Assembly: GCA_025594325.1 (NCBI GenBank) | Contig: JANHCV010000011.1 | Span: 124,001 to 188,000, forward strand | Reading direction: 5' to 3' | Source of the DNA: Blastocladiella emersonii ATCC 22665 | Lineage: Eukaryota > Blastocladiomycota > Blastocladiomycetes > Blastocladiales > Blastocladiaceae | Length of the DNA stretch: 64,000 nt | In this document: piece after piece, positions 45,595 through 55,382 of the stretch | Layout of the letters: each line of letters begins with the position of its first letter | Position numbering within the stretch: the stretch's first letter is position 1 | Notes under the pieces: generated by a model | Database searches by the model: none | What the model saw: only the letters and a program-made list of their open reading frames with translations | Told to the model about the DNA's origin: nothing | Position numbers and translations under genes: made by a program

Positions 45595-47823
45595 TCACAA
45601 CATGACCATCATGGCGGCAACGAGAAGCGCTGCGCCACCGTGGCTCAGCAGACCCGCGAGCCCAGACTCGCCAACGCGCGAGCGAAGACCGCCCGCGGCC
45701 CCCGACGTGCTGTTGGTCCCGTTCCCGCTCGACCTCGTCGTATACGAGGCCGTCGGAACTGCCGATGGACTGTTGGTCCCCGCGGCCGCCGCTGCAACCG
45801 TGGGCGTCGACTTGGTGACGTTGACGCACGTCCCCGACAGACATGTCCCGTTGACGGTCGCCGAGATGCGGCACGGCGCAAAGTCGGGCGCCGGGATCGT
45901 GCCTGCCGAGTTTGAATACGAGTAGCACGTCGACCCGACCATGCAGAACTGGGTGCAGCTCGACGCGGACCCGCAGGTACTCGAGAAGTTGAGCCCGCGG
46001 TCGAGCTCGCAGTACGCGGCGCGCGACTTGCACACGCCAGTCACGCAGTTGCCCGGGTACTTGTTGGTGGGCGGATCGACGAAGCACGCGGTGCCGTTGG
46101 GCTTGATGACGTCCAGGCACGTCGACGAGGTCCCCGAGCACACGTCGGCAACGTCGCACGTCGACTTGCGCGTGTCGAGCGTCGCGGGCCGGCACTGCGT
46201 GCCCTGCGGGCGGAACTTGCACGTCGTCGGGTCGCAGCACTTGCCGTTGCTCGTGTCGCACACGGCGCCCGTGCGGTACCGGCACGTCGGCGTGCAGCAC
46301 GCGTTGCCCGTGGCCGAATTGCCCGAGTCGCAATGCTCTCCAGGGTCGAGGATGCCGTTGCTACACGCGCGGGCGGCCGTGGTCAGTCATGGTGCTCGCG
46401 CGTTCGGTTCACGATCAGAGCGAAGCGCACCCGCACAGACGCGCCGGCGCGTCGAGACACGTTAGGTTGGTCGAGGTGAGGTGATCGTTGATGTACGTCT
46501 TGGAGCAGTTGGAGAACGTGCTGGAGACGGACGCACACGAGATGCACGCCGACGGGGCCATGATGAAACCCGATGCGGGGCACGCGTTGCCGCTGCCATC
46601 GTGCGACATGCCAAGGTTGTGTCCCATCTCGTGCGCAATGACAGCGCCGAGCCCGCTGGCCGTGGCCGAGGTCGGGACGATCTCGACGCCGCACGCCCAC
46701 GCGCCCGAGCACGCGACGCCGACGTACGCGAGCCCGAGCAGACTCGCCGACGTGTAGGCGCGGCCGGTCAGGACGTGCGCGAAGTCGTTAAACTCGAGGA
46801 AGGTGCCCTTGTTCGCGGCCAGGCTCCGCTGCTGCTGGCGCCACGTGCAGAAGGTCGAGAGCAGGTTGCCGGCCTCGACCGTCGTCACGTTCTCCTTGAG
46901 CCAGCCGGGCTCGGACTCGAAGTAGGTCCCGACGAGCGATACGGACACCGAGTAGGGCGCCGGGAGCAGGACGCTCGACTTGTAGAAGGCGTGCACCGCG
47001 TTGGTCGCCTCGAGCATCACCGACACGGACCGGTCGCCCCACCGCTGCACGTACGCGTAGTCGCCCGCGAGCATAAGCTCGATCGACTTGTTGGAGCGGA
47101 TGGGGAAGTCGCCGGGCGCGCGACCACCGAGTCCGTGCCGCGACCGAGTCCGCGGGATCAGCGGGGCCACGGTGTCCGCGGGAGGTGCCGATGGGACCCC
47201 GCAGGTGCCGGGCGCGGTCTCGGGCGAGTCGGGATCGTCGCGGACCAGGACGTGGGTCGCGCCGTTGACGGGCGAACCGTCCGCGCTTGACACGCCGGCC
47301 TCCTCGACGGCGTGGATCGTGTACTTTTCTTCGGGCCCGAGGTGGATCATGCCGTGCTACACGCGCTCGCGGCCATCAGCCGCCGATCCGCACCGTGGCA
47401 TCGCTGCAGCGAGCGCACCAGCCCATCACACGCCGAGACCGCGACGAGCGACCCCTGGACGCCATCGACGCTCCCGTAGTAGTAGCAGTTGACGGGCGCC
47501 GGCGTCGAGACCACGCCCTGGCCGCTGACCATGTGTTGGTACCGCGGGCTGATGAGCGCGTCGTTGCGCTTCAGCTGCAGCGTCCACGTCGCGTCGTCGC
47601 CGCGCAGCACGACGCGGGCCGTCGACGCGTACTCCACACCCGGACCACGAGGGGTTGACTTGCGGATCGAGGACCCGCCCAGGATCTCAGCGCGGACGCG
47701 GATCGGAGCCGCCGCGGCCGGGAGCGGTGTCCGGCGGCGAAGGGCCAGCGGTTCGGCCTCGGCCGCGATCGCGAGCAGGGTGACGAGACCCGCCACGACG
47801 ACGAGCCAGCGTTGTTGATTCAT
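45595..47823 (-). CDS. ADAM-type metalloprotease (reprolysin, disintegrin domain)
   Basis: complement(join(45595..46360,46431..47356,47419..47823)), 698 aa. Signal peptide at residues 1-23 (WLVVVAGLVTLLAIAAEA). Propeptide to about 200, with VAVSACDGL-HGMIHLG restored by splicing and a Cys in GTCGVPS that could be the cysteine switch. Metzincin domain from about 225 (SIELMLAGDYAYV) with catalytic HEMGHNLGMSHD at about 377-388 and Met-turn SGFIMAPS. Disintegrin/Cys-rich part from about 440 (CGNGILDPGEHCDSG, CCDPTTCKF, CDVADVCSG). Then a Ser/Thr-rich stalk and a hydrophobic C-terminus (GGAALLVAAMMVML) without a basic tail, suggesting GPI anchoring instead of a transmembrane tail. It would shed or process surface proteins; the substrate is unknown. 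Introns 62 and 70 nt, both gtgcgc. Confidence 0.95.
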
Positions 47824-48025
47824 GGTTCTATCGCGCTCTCTCTATAAACTTCTATGATGATCGCTTACCCGGGAGAGAAGGAATGCGGAGACGACGCGTG
47901 CTGTGCAAGGAGGGGGGACGCGTCGGGAGACAACCGTCTCCCATCGCGCGCGCGACCGCTATATTACGTGCGAGAATGTGTGCCAAAACCTGTGCAAAAC
48001 GCAACCGTCCCGCGCCCGCCTCGGA
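47824..48025. promoter_or_regulatory. Short intergenic region upstream of the ADAM gene
   Basis: About 200 bp between the ADAM start and the stop of the next minus-strand gene. It includes CTATATTACG near 47,960, a possible TATA-like element on either strand. Confidence 0.35.
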
Positions 48026-48991
48026 TCAGCGGAACAGGGACGCCGAAACCGTCGAACGCCGCCGTTGACCATGGCCGTCTGTGGCAGGCGACGACTTGGC
48101 CGCCGCAGCTGCGAGCCCGCTCGGTCCCCGTGCCGTCGTCCGTCGCGCCGACTTGCTGGGCGTCCCGCCCGCGTTCTCGCCGCAGTCGGCGGCAGCCGAG
48201 CCCGAGGTCCGCGCAATGGTGGGTGCAGGCGACGCGAGCGAGCTCGCGGAACTGGTGCGCGCGCGCTTGGGCGACTGCATGAGGAGCATCAGCGAGCCCG
48301 ACGACGGGACACGCGGGCGGCGGAGCGAGGGTCGGGTCGACGTCGGAGTTGTTGTGGTCCGGTTCTCGAGCGCTGGGAGCGGGGCGAGGACGGCAGCTGC
48401 GACGGCAGTCGCCGCCAGGCTGAGCGTCACCGCCGCATCTTCGTCGCCAGCGACGATAGACGCGGATAATTCCACCTCGGCGGCGGCGGCGACGGGCAGC
48501 GAGATCGCGACGGCCTCCTCGGGCGGCGACCGCTGCGTGCGGCGGCCCGGCTTGGCGAGCCACAGCGGGCGGCGCGGGGACGCGTTCGGGTCCTCGTTCT
48601 CCTTTTCGTCCGACTCCGTGTCCCACTCGGCGACGAGCCGCGAGCGGCGGGGGCGGCGCGGCGATGTGCGTGCGGGCGACGGGGACGACGAGGAGGGCGG
48701 CGGCGACGCTGATCGCGCTGCTGATCTCGCGGCAGCAGCGAACGCGGCTCGCGGGGTCGACGGGCACGGCGAGTTGTCGTCCGCGTGCGCGAGGTCCGAC
48801 GAGGAAAGATCTGTCAGGGGCGAGGACGGGCGGTGCGAGTGGTGGTGTGGCTGCGCGACGGGGAGTGGGAGCGGCGGCGACGAGTCGGGTGGAGTCAGGA
48901 CGACGTGCTCCGCGGCGTCGTCGCCGGCGTGAGGGTGCGGCGGCGACGGGCTGCCGGCAGTGCTTGCGTGTTGCATCGGGTGAGAATCCAT
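48026..48991 (-). CDS. Disordered Ser/Pro-rich protein with KEN motif
   Basis: Single exon, 321 aa, from the ATG at 48,991 (MDSHPMQHASTAGSP); the frame is open further upstream but this is the first Met in good context. Almost entirely low complexity, with many S/T-P sites (LTPPDSSPP, CPSTPRAAF, ASPRRPLW, MQSPKRARTSS). A segment at about 130-155 reads VAEWDTESDEKENEDPN and contains a KEN tripeptide. Such a make-up (KEN box, clustered minimal CDK sites, basic patches) resembles cell-cycle proteins degraded through APC/C, but this is only inference. No domain is recognised, and a spurious ORF is possible given the GC bias, though composition and start context favour a gene. Confidence 0.5.
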   Translation of the reverse strand: MDSHPMQHASTAGSPSPPHPHAGDDAAEHVVLTPPDSSPPLPLPVAQPHHHSHRPSSPLTDLSSSDLAHADDNSPCPSTPRAAFAAAARSAARSASPPPSSSSPSPARTSPRRPRRSRLVAEWDTESDEKENEDPNASPRRPLWLAKPGRRTQRSPPEEAVAISLPVAAAAEVELSASIVAGDEDAAVTLSLAATAVAAAVLAPLPALENRTTTTPTSTRPSLRRPRVPSSGSLMLLMQSPKRARTSSASSLASPAPTIARTSGSAAADCGENAGGTPSKSARRTTARGPSGLAAAAAKSSPATDGHGQRRRSTVSASLFR

Positions 48992-49193
48992 GGTGCGCGT
49001 CGTTGCTGTGCAGAGTGTGGGAGAGGGAGTCGAGTCCCGACTCGGCGAGCGCACTCATCCAGTGCAGATCGCGTCGCTCATCCCACGTGGATGACTCTCG
49101 CCGACGTTGCTGCTGCTGTGTATCAAAGTTTGTGTATCATATGCTATTTAGTTTGCTAGTTCGACACGCCCATATCTCGACCTTCCATCATTC

Positions 49194-52100
49194 TTACATC
49201 AGCGTGGTCCAGTCAGCGACCACCTCCTTGCCGTCGTCACTCGCCGCGTCGCGGTCGCCAGCCGCGTCCATGAGCTCGGCGAGCCCCGCGAACGCGTTGT
49301 TGCTGACAAACGACGGGCCCGCGGGCTTCTCGGCAACGAGGACGGGCGACACGACGCGGCGGATCTCGGTCGCGGCCGCCGACGCCGCCGACGATGAGTC
49401 CTCGCCGTCGCTGCTGCTGCCCGACTCGCCGTCACTCGACGACGCCGCGACCACGGGCCGGCGGCGCTGGACGACCGTGAACCCGGCCTCGCGCGCGATA
49501 CGCCCGTGCTGGTCGATCCAGCACTCGCGGACCGCCGCGGCCTTGCCGAGGTCCGACAGCAGCGAGTGGAGCGGGCCGCGCACGTCGTGGAGGAACGACT
49601 GGACCGCGGGCGGGCCCATGCGCGCGGACGGGTCGACCTGGACGACCGCGTCGAAGAGCTGGGGCGCGCCTGGCAGGGTGTCGAGCGGCGCGGGCGCCAT
49701 GCCGGTCGCGGCAAACACGCCGTCGAGCGTGGTGGCGGGCCCGTGGTGGACGACAGCGAACGGCGTCGCGCCAAAGTACAGGCGGAGGTACGGCTCGAGG
49801 TCCTTGCGCGCGAGCGGCGTGCGCACCACGCGCAGCGCGTTGTACGCGGCCGACGGCTTGGGCGTCCTGCGCGCCGCGAGCGCCGCCGCAACGGCGGGGT
49901 CGGCGCTGCTCGGAATCGGACTCCCGTCGGCGGCGACGCGCGCCGCAGCGGCAGCGAGCGAGACGACGGGCGCGCGTGCGGTGCGGCGGTGCGCCGTCAG
50001 GACCACGTTGCGCTTGGGTTCGGGGTCGACCGAGACCGCGTCGATGCCCCACACGGTCGCGAGCGCGTGCACGAACGAGCGCGCGGGCGCCTTCATGGGC
50101 GGGAACCGGTACACGGCCGCGTCCGACGCCGCCGAGCTCGATGACGCCGAAGACGACGAGGACGCAGCGGCGAGCGGCAGGAACCCGAGCTCCTCGACAA
50201 GGTTGCTCATGATCGCCTCAATCTCGCGGGCGGCCGTCGGGTGGGCGCGGTAGTACTCGAGGACCTCGGCCGGGTACGCGTTGCGCGCGGCGGTCGCGAG
50301 CTCGTCGGCGTCGCGTGGCGCGATGCGCAGGGCCTCGGCGATCTGGCGGTTGCGCTGGACGAGGCGGCACCGGTCGTCGCACTCGAGCGGGACCGTGTTC
50401 CCGTTGAGCGTGCACGTCGCCGTCACCGACTGGCGCCCGCACGGGCACGTCCGCGTCACCTTGGCCGAGCACGCCCCCATATCGTCGCACGCCGTCCCGA
50501 AATGGCAGGGGAGCGAGCAAACGTGACCGCACGTCCTCGCCCGGCGTTTCCCGCAGTTTTCGCGGCACTGGCACGGCGTGGACGTCGCGGTAGACGCGGC
50601 GGGCGCGGTCGCCGACCCGTCGGACCCGTCCTCGGCCTCGGGGTCGGTGAACAGCGGCGCGTGGCACCCGAGCGAGCACCGGTGACCGCAGGGCAGGTCG
50701 AGGCCGCACCGCTCCCCGCAGGCGGGCGTGGTGCGCTGGCTACACCAGACCGTGACCTGCATCTTCCCGCACTGGCACGTGCGCGAGACGAGGACGACGC
50801 AGGGCGGGCACGGCTCCCAGTCCGGGTGGCACGCGTGGTAGCTGACGACTGGGTGGCCGCACTCGCGCTCGCGGACGCAGGGCGACGAGCAAGCGGCGTG
50901 GGTGGTGCCGCAGGGGACGGGCGCCGGGATCACGGTCCGCCCGCAGTGGCACGCGAGCGGCTCGGCCGACGCCTCGATGCACGAGTTGCAGTTGCCCGCG
51001 TGGCATGGGAATGGGCATTCGTGGGCGCCGCACGTCAGCGTGCGACCGCAGGCGCGATCGCACTGGTGGTGCGCGGCCTCGAGCTGCTGGCGGAGCCCCG
51101 CGGCCACGTCGTAGTGGTTGTTGCGCCCGCCGCCGTTCTGCTGGCGCCGGCGCCGGCCGCCGCTCGACCCGCCGCCGTCGTTACCGCCCGTGAGCGCGGC
51201 GCGGAGGGTCTCGATCGCCGTCCGCGACGCGGGGCAGCACGTGCGCTTGCACCGGTGGCCGCGGCGGCACAGGAACGCGCCGTTGCACACGGTTTCGCAC
51301 CGGAACGGCGCGGCCGCGGCGTCGCCGCCCGAGCAGGTGCGGACCTGGGTCTCGGCGGTGCACTCGCACGTCACCTCGACCTCGACCGAGCACCGGCACG
51401 GCCCGTCGTGGCACCGCATTTGGCACGCGTGGCCGCACGCCATGGTCTGCCCGCAAACGCTGTTGCACGGGGTCCGGGCGGGGTCGGCGCACGAGGCGCG
51501 GTGGAGCTTGGTCTTGCCGCACGGGCAGTAGTCGGTGAAGGCCGGGTCGAGCGGGCACTGGACGTGGTCGGCGGGCGCGAGCGGGCAGCAAACGGCCTCG
51601 CAGACGTGGTCGTTCCCGCACGAAAAGGTGGCCGAGCACGTCGTGGTACAGGTCCAGGTGGTCGACTCCTGGCCGCAGGCGACGGTCCGCGACGCGTGGC
51701 CGCACCGGCACGCGACCTCGACGGTCACGGGGCATTCGGGATGCTCGCCGGCGTGGCACGTGGCCTCGCACCGGTGGTTGCCGCAGGCGAGGGGCGCATC
51801 GCAAACGCGGTCGCAGGGGATGGGCGCGGTGGCGGCGTCGCTGCCGCACACGACCTGGCGCGTGGTGTGGCCGCCGGGGCACGGGACGGCGGTGATGGCC
51901 GAGCATGGCGAGCACGGGCCCGGGTGGCACGGCAACGGGCACGTGTGGGCGTCGCCGGCGACGCACCCGAGCGGCTTGTCGCACCGGGCGCCGCACGAGT
52001 GCGGGATGAGGAAGCGGTTGGGCTCCGGGTTGACCGTCTTGGCGCAGAAGCACGTGTAGACGCGGGCCGACTCGGCTGGCTGCATGGTGTTGCACGACGG

Positions 52101-53300
52101 GCAGCGGAGCGTCTGGGTCTCGGGCGCGTCCGTCGAAGCCGAAGCCGTCGCGGTTGGGGTGGGGACGGGCACGGCCGAGGCGCGGACCGTAGTGCGGACG
52201 GTGATGGCCGAGTTGGTGATGATGGTGAGGTTCTCGGTCGAGTTGGCGTTGCTGGCGGCGGCGCTGGACGTGTCGGTCCACTCGCGCACGCAGTGGAGGT
52301 GGTGCGGCGCGAAGCAGACAGTGCACGACCAGAGCTTGTGGTGGCGGCGGATCTCGTCCATGCAGATGACACACTCCTTGGTGCCGCGGATGAGCTCGGT
52401 GGCGAGGGAGCGGGCGAGCGGGGCAAACGAGTGCTCGTCGACGAGGGCGAGGGCGGGCGGGGCCGAGACGCGGGCGGCCTTGGGCCCGGCGGCGGCAGCA
52501 CCGGATGCGGCGCCATTGCGCGGCGGCGAGGGTACCTTGGGGTGGCTGGCGTCGCCGGCGTCGGTCAGGCCGGCCTGGAAGCCGCGGACCTTGCCGCCGC
52601 GCGGGTGGTGGTAGGGCGCGCGCGGGACGTCGACCTCGGCGGCGACGTAGGCGCGCTGCGGGTTGACGGGCGGGGTGGGCTTGGGCGGCTTTGCCTTGCC
52701 CTTGCCCTTGGCGTTGGTGCGCGACACGGTGGGCGGGATCTGGCCGTTGGCGGGCGAGGACGACGACGAGCCAGCCGTGGCGTCGGGCGCGGGGCTGTCG
52801 CGGCTGCGGTTACGACGCGGCGCCTTGGGTGGCGACGCGGTGGGCGGCCCGCCGGGCGCACCCGCAGCGGCAGCGGGGTTGCGCGGGACAAACGGCGCAG
52901 CGTCGAGCGAGAGCGCGGCGGCCTTGGCGGCAGCAGCCTTGGCGCGTTTGGCGGCATACCTGCTCTTACCCTTTGGCGAGGTGCCGCTAGAGACGGGGAT
53001 CATGGGAAGATCAGTGGTTCTGATCGGCATCACAAGGGCGGTGCGATCGCGATCGTACTCGGCAGAGACAGCAGCAGCAGCCGCGGGAGACGCAGATGGG
53101 GCCATGGTGGCCGGAGCAGAGGCGGAGGAAGCCGTAGAGGCGGACGGGTCGGGGTGGGCCATGGTGGACGTAGGGGACCGGTCCTTGGGCGGCCGCGGGG
53201 GGCGCGGCTTCTTTGAGGCCTTGGCCTGCGCCGTGCGCGGCTCGGCCGGCGCGCCCGCAGCGGCGGCAGCGGCAGCGGGTGGTGTCTCAGCGTGGTTCAT
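49194..53300 (-). CDS. FAP1: NFX1/Fap1-type zinc-finger protein with RING-like, R3H domains
   Basis: Single exon, 1,368 aa; start ATG at 53,300. Yeast Fap1 binds the FK506-binding protein Fpr1; human NFX1 is its relative, a putative transcription regulator/E3. The disordered N-terminus (1-300) is Ala/Pro/Lys-rich. The RING/PHD-like finger starts at about 309 (ECVICMDEIRRHHKLWSC, HHLHCVREW) and ends with LRCPSCNTMQ. Then come at least eight NFX1-type Cys/His repeats from about 430 to 1,000 (CGAR CDKPLGC, CGNHRCEATCHAGEHPEC, CGHACQMRCHDGPC, CGAHECPFPCHAGNC, CGHRCSLGCHAPLF). A linker follows, then an R3H domain near 1,065-1,110 (FPPMKAPARSFVHALA, DPEPKRNVVL). A C-terminal domain of about 200 aa (PYLRLYFGATPFAVVHHG) resembles the RRM-like end of Fap1. 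It is divergent from RPN12. Confidence 0.93.
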   Translation of the reverse strand: MNHAETPPAAAAAAAGAPAEPRTAQAKASKKPRPPRPPKDRSPTSTMAHPDPSASTASSASAPATMAPSASPAAAAAVSAEYDRDRTALVMPIRTTDLPMIPVSSGTSPKGKSRYAAKRAKAAAAKAAALSLDAAPFVPRNPAAAAGAPGGPPTASPPKAPRRNRSRDSPAPDATAGSSSSSPANGQIPPTVSRTNAKGKGKAKPPKPTPPVNPQRAYVAAEVDVPRAPYHHPRGGKVRGFQAGLTDAGDASHPKVPSPPRNGAASGAAAAGPKAARVSAPPALALVDEHSFAPLARSLATELIRGTKECVICMDEIRRHHKLWSCTVCFAPHHLHCVREWTDTSSAAASNANSTENLTIITNSAITVRTTVRASAVPVPTPTATASASTDAPETQTLRCPSCNTMQPAESARVYTCFCAKTVNPEPNRFLIPHSCGARCDKPLGCVAGDAHTCPLPCHPGPCSPCSAITAVPCPGGHTTRQVVCGSDAATAPIPCDRVCDAPLACGNHRCEATCHAGEHPECPVTVEVACRCGHASRTVACGQESTTWTCTTTCSATFSCGNDHVCEAVCCPLAPADHVQCPLDPAFTDYCPCGKTKLHRASCADPARTPCNSVCGQTMACGHACQMRCHDGPCRCSVEVEVTCECTAETQVRTCSGGDAAAAPFRCETVCNGAFLCRRGHRCKRTCCPASRTAIETLRAALTGGNDGGGSSGGRRRRQQNGGGRNNHYDVAAGLRQQLEAAHHQCDRACGRTLTCGAHECPFPCHAGNCNSCIEASAEPLACHCGRTVIPAPVPCGTTHAACSSPCVRERECGHPVVSYHACHPDWEPCPPCVVLVSRTCQCGKMQVTVWCSQRTTPACGERCGLDLPCGHRCSLGCHAPLFTDPEAEDGSDGSATAPAASTATSTPCQCRENCGKRRARTCGHVCSLPCHFGTACDDMGACSAKVTRTCPCGRQSVTATCTLNGNTVPLECDDRCRLVQRNRQIAEALRIAPRDADELATAARNAYPAEVLEYYRAHPTAAREIEAIMSNLVEELGFLPLAAASSSSSASSSSAASDAAVYRFPPMKAPARSFVHALATVWGIDAVSVDPEPKRNVVLTAHRRTARAPVVSLAAAAARVAADGSPIPSSADPAVAAALAARRTPKPSAAYNALRVVRTPLARKDLEPYLRLYFGATPFAVVHHGPATTLDGVFAATGMAPAPLDTLPGAPQLFDAVVQVDPSARMGPPAVQSFLHDVRGPLHSLLSDLGKAAAVRECWIDQHGRIAREAGFTVVQRRRPVVAASSSDGESGSSSDGEDSSSAASAAATEIRRVVSPVLVAEKPAGPSFVSNNAFAGLAELMDAAGDRDAASDDGKEVVADWTTLM

Positions 53301-54400
53301 TGCAAGTCGGTGCCGAGAGCGCGGGGGAGCGGGGATCGCGCTCGGTTGAGTCGGTCGGCCCGCCCGCGCGGTTGAGTCATCGCAACGGCCTCAGCGAGCG
53401 TCAGGTGATGCAGCGTGAGGCATGTGCGTCGCGACGTCAGCACGGGCGGCAGGCCAAAAGCGGGCGCGGCTGAAACGACCGGCTGCCACCCAAGCTGCCA
53501 CCCCTTGCACTGACGCGCGCCCCTCACGCGCGCCCCTCACGCGTCGCAACGCCATCAGCCTCGGTCCCCTTTCTGTTCCAGCGAAACGACGACGTGCAGC
53601 AGCGGCCCGCTCCCGACCGGTCCCCGCTCCCCGCACCTCATCCTACGCTGGCCCCACTGCCAGCCAACCTGACGCATCAACGCCCCGCACCGATCCCGCC
53701 GACGCCGTCGCCCCCACCGACGACGCGCGCTGCTGAGCCCGAGCCCGATCCCGCGCCCGGCCCTCCTCCAACGACCGCTCGACCGCTCGGCCCCGCCGCC
53801 GCGAGCCCGTTCCTCACCCAGTCGCTGCTCCGCGCGCTCCCCGGCATCGCCTGCTGCGCCGCCCCGCCCCTCTTCCGCCTCCCGCCGCTCCCGCTGCGCA
53901 CCCTTGCCGCGTCGCCTGCCGCGTCGTCGCTGTCTTCCCGCCAACTGCCGGACCCAACACCCGAGCAGCAGCAGCCGCCGCGCCTCGCCCGCCGCCGCTC
54001 CTCCATCTTTGCCCGCATCGTCGCGTCCCGCGTCCTCGACGACGTTGACGACGAATCGCCCGCCGCTGCCACCGCTGCACCGCACCTCGCGCCTGCCGCC
54101 TGCCCGACCCCGTCGCCCATCGACGCGTCGCCGCTGTCCGCCTCGCCCTCGCTCCTCGTGATCTCCGAGGAACCCAAGTCGCCGCGCGTGCCCTCGGTCC
54201 CGCTCTCGCCCCTCGCCGACTCGGCCGTCGACCTCTCCTCCTCCGAGTCGATCCCGCTCGTTGCGCCTGCCGCCGAGCCCGCTCCCACTTCCACGTCGTC
54301 GATCCGCCGCCGTGCCGTCCGCCCCCGCCGCGTACGCACCCCGTCGCCTCCTCCGCCCGCCCCGATCGTCCCCCTCGCTCGCTTCGATCTCGACGTCGCC
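53301..54400. promoter_or_regulatory. Divergent region between FAP1 and RPN12
   Basis: 1.1 kb. The RPN12 reading frame is open upstream of its ATG for 807 nt, back to 53,594, encoding a Pro/Ser/Ala-rich sequence without any Met, so no in-frame ATG could start there. I treat it as 5' leader and promoters unless an upstream exon exists. No other gene is evident. Confidence 0.5.
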
Positions 54401-55234
54401 ATGAGTTCCACCGCCAACCCCGCTGCCCTCGCCAACGCCGCCAAGGCGTACGAGCAGCTCAAGGCCGCCTTCTTCGCGCCCAAGCCCGACCTCGCCCAGT
54501 GCGCCGCCCACCTGACCCAGGCCAAGCTCGCCCTGGCCCAGCTCGGCACCTTCCTCGTCGCCGACCCGTCCAAGCCCTCGGCCCAGCAGGAGATGGTGCT
54601 CGCCCGCGACACGCTCGAGCTCGCCGCCCTGCTCAGCATCCGCCAGGGCGACATTGTCGCCTTCGAGCGCCACTACGCCCAGCTCGCCACCTACTACATT
54701 GACTACGCCGCCGTGCTCGCCGAGTCGCCGCGCCACCTCATGCTGCGCGGCCTGCACCTGCTGTCGCTGCTCGCCCAGAACCGCATTGCCGAGTTCCACG
54801 CCGCCCTCGAGCTGATCCCGCCCCAGCACCACCTCGGCAACGTGTACATCCGCCACGCCGTGCACCTCGAGCAGGCCCTCATGGAGGGCGCCTACAACAA
54901 GGTGTGGCACGCGCGCGGCGACGTGCCGGCCGAGGAGGCCCTCTTCTTCATCGACATGCTCGTCGGCACCATCCGCGACGAGATCGCCTCGTGTGCCGAG
55001 CGCTCGTACCCGTCGCTCCCGCTCAAGGACGTGGCCACGCTGCTCTTCTTCCCCGCCGGCGCCTCGCAGGCCAGCGACGTGCTCGCCTTCTGCAAGGCCC
55101 GCACCTGGGACGTGAACGCCGCCGACGGGTCCGTCCGCTTCGCCGGCAACGAGCAGACCGAGTCCGCCCTCGACGCCCACATGGTCATGCACAACGTCCT
55201 CGGCTATGCCCGCGAGCTCGAGCGGATCGTCTAG
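54401..55234 (+). CDS. RPN12: 26S proteasome regulatory subunit Rpn12
   Basis: Single exon, 277 aa, close to yeast Rpn12 (274). It is a lid subunit of the 19S regulatory particle and the last one to join the lid. The ATG at 54,401 (MSSTANPAALANAAKAYEQL) is the only in-frame Met at the N-terminus. Family segments: SIRQGDIVAFERHYAQLATYY, LRGLHLLSLLAQNRIAEFHA, YIRHAVHLEQALMEGAYNKV, the PCI-type C-terminal region SLPLKDVATLLFF, and the C-terminal YARELERIV helix. Expected cytosol/nucleus. Confidence 0.95.
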   Translation: MSSTANPAALANAAKAYEQLKAAFFAPKPDLAQCAAHLTQAKLALAQLGTFLVADPSKPSAQQEMVLARDTLELAALLSIRQGDIVAFERHYAQLATYYIDYAAVLAESPRHLMLRGLHLLSLLAQNRIAEFHAALELIPPQHHLGNVYIRHAVHLEQALMEGAYNKVWHARGDVPAEEALFFIDMLVGTIRDEIASCAERSYPSLPLKDVATLLFFPAGASQASDVLAFCKARTWDVNAADGSVRFAGNEQTESALDAHMVMHNVLGYARELERIV

Positions 55235-55382
55235 GCGGTTTTTGTTTTGGTGGATGACGCGCGTGTCTTGCACAGATTTGAACAGTTTTCTTTCTCTCCC
55301 CCACTCTCGTTCGTTGCATCTATGACCATGGCAAGTCTGTCTATTCGATTTCACACACACGAAGGGCCTCGGGCCGTGGGCA

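Noticed and set aside
44741..46333. A 530-codon minus-strand frame spanning membrane protein B and ADAM
   Set aside because: It overlaps two well-supported genes in other frames and is Arg/His/Val-rich with no domain.
50241..53216. A 991-codon plus-strand open frame opposite FAP1
   Set aside because: It is the GC-driven antisense shadow of the zinc-finger gene: Gly/Ala/Arg/Val-rich, without domain motifs, with its ends set by the sense gene.
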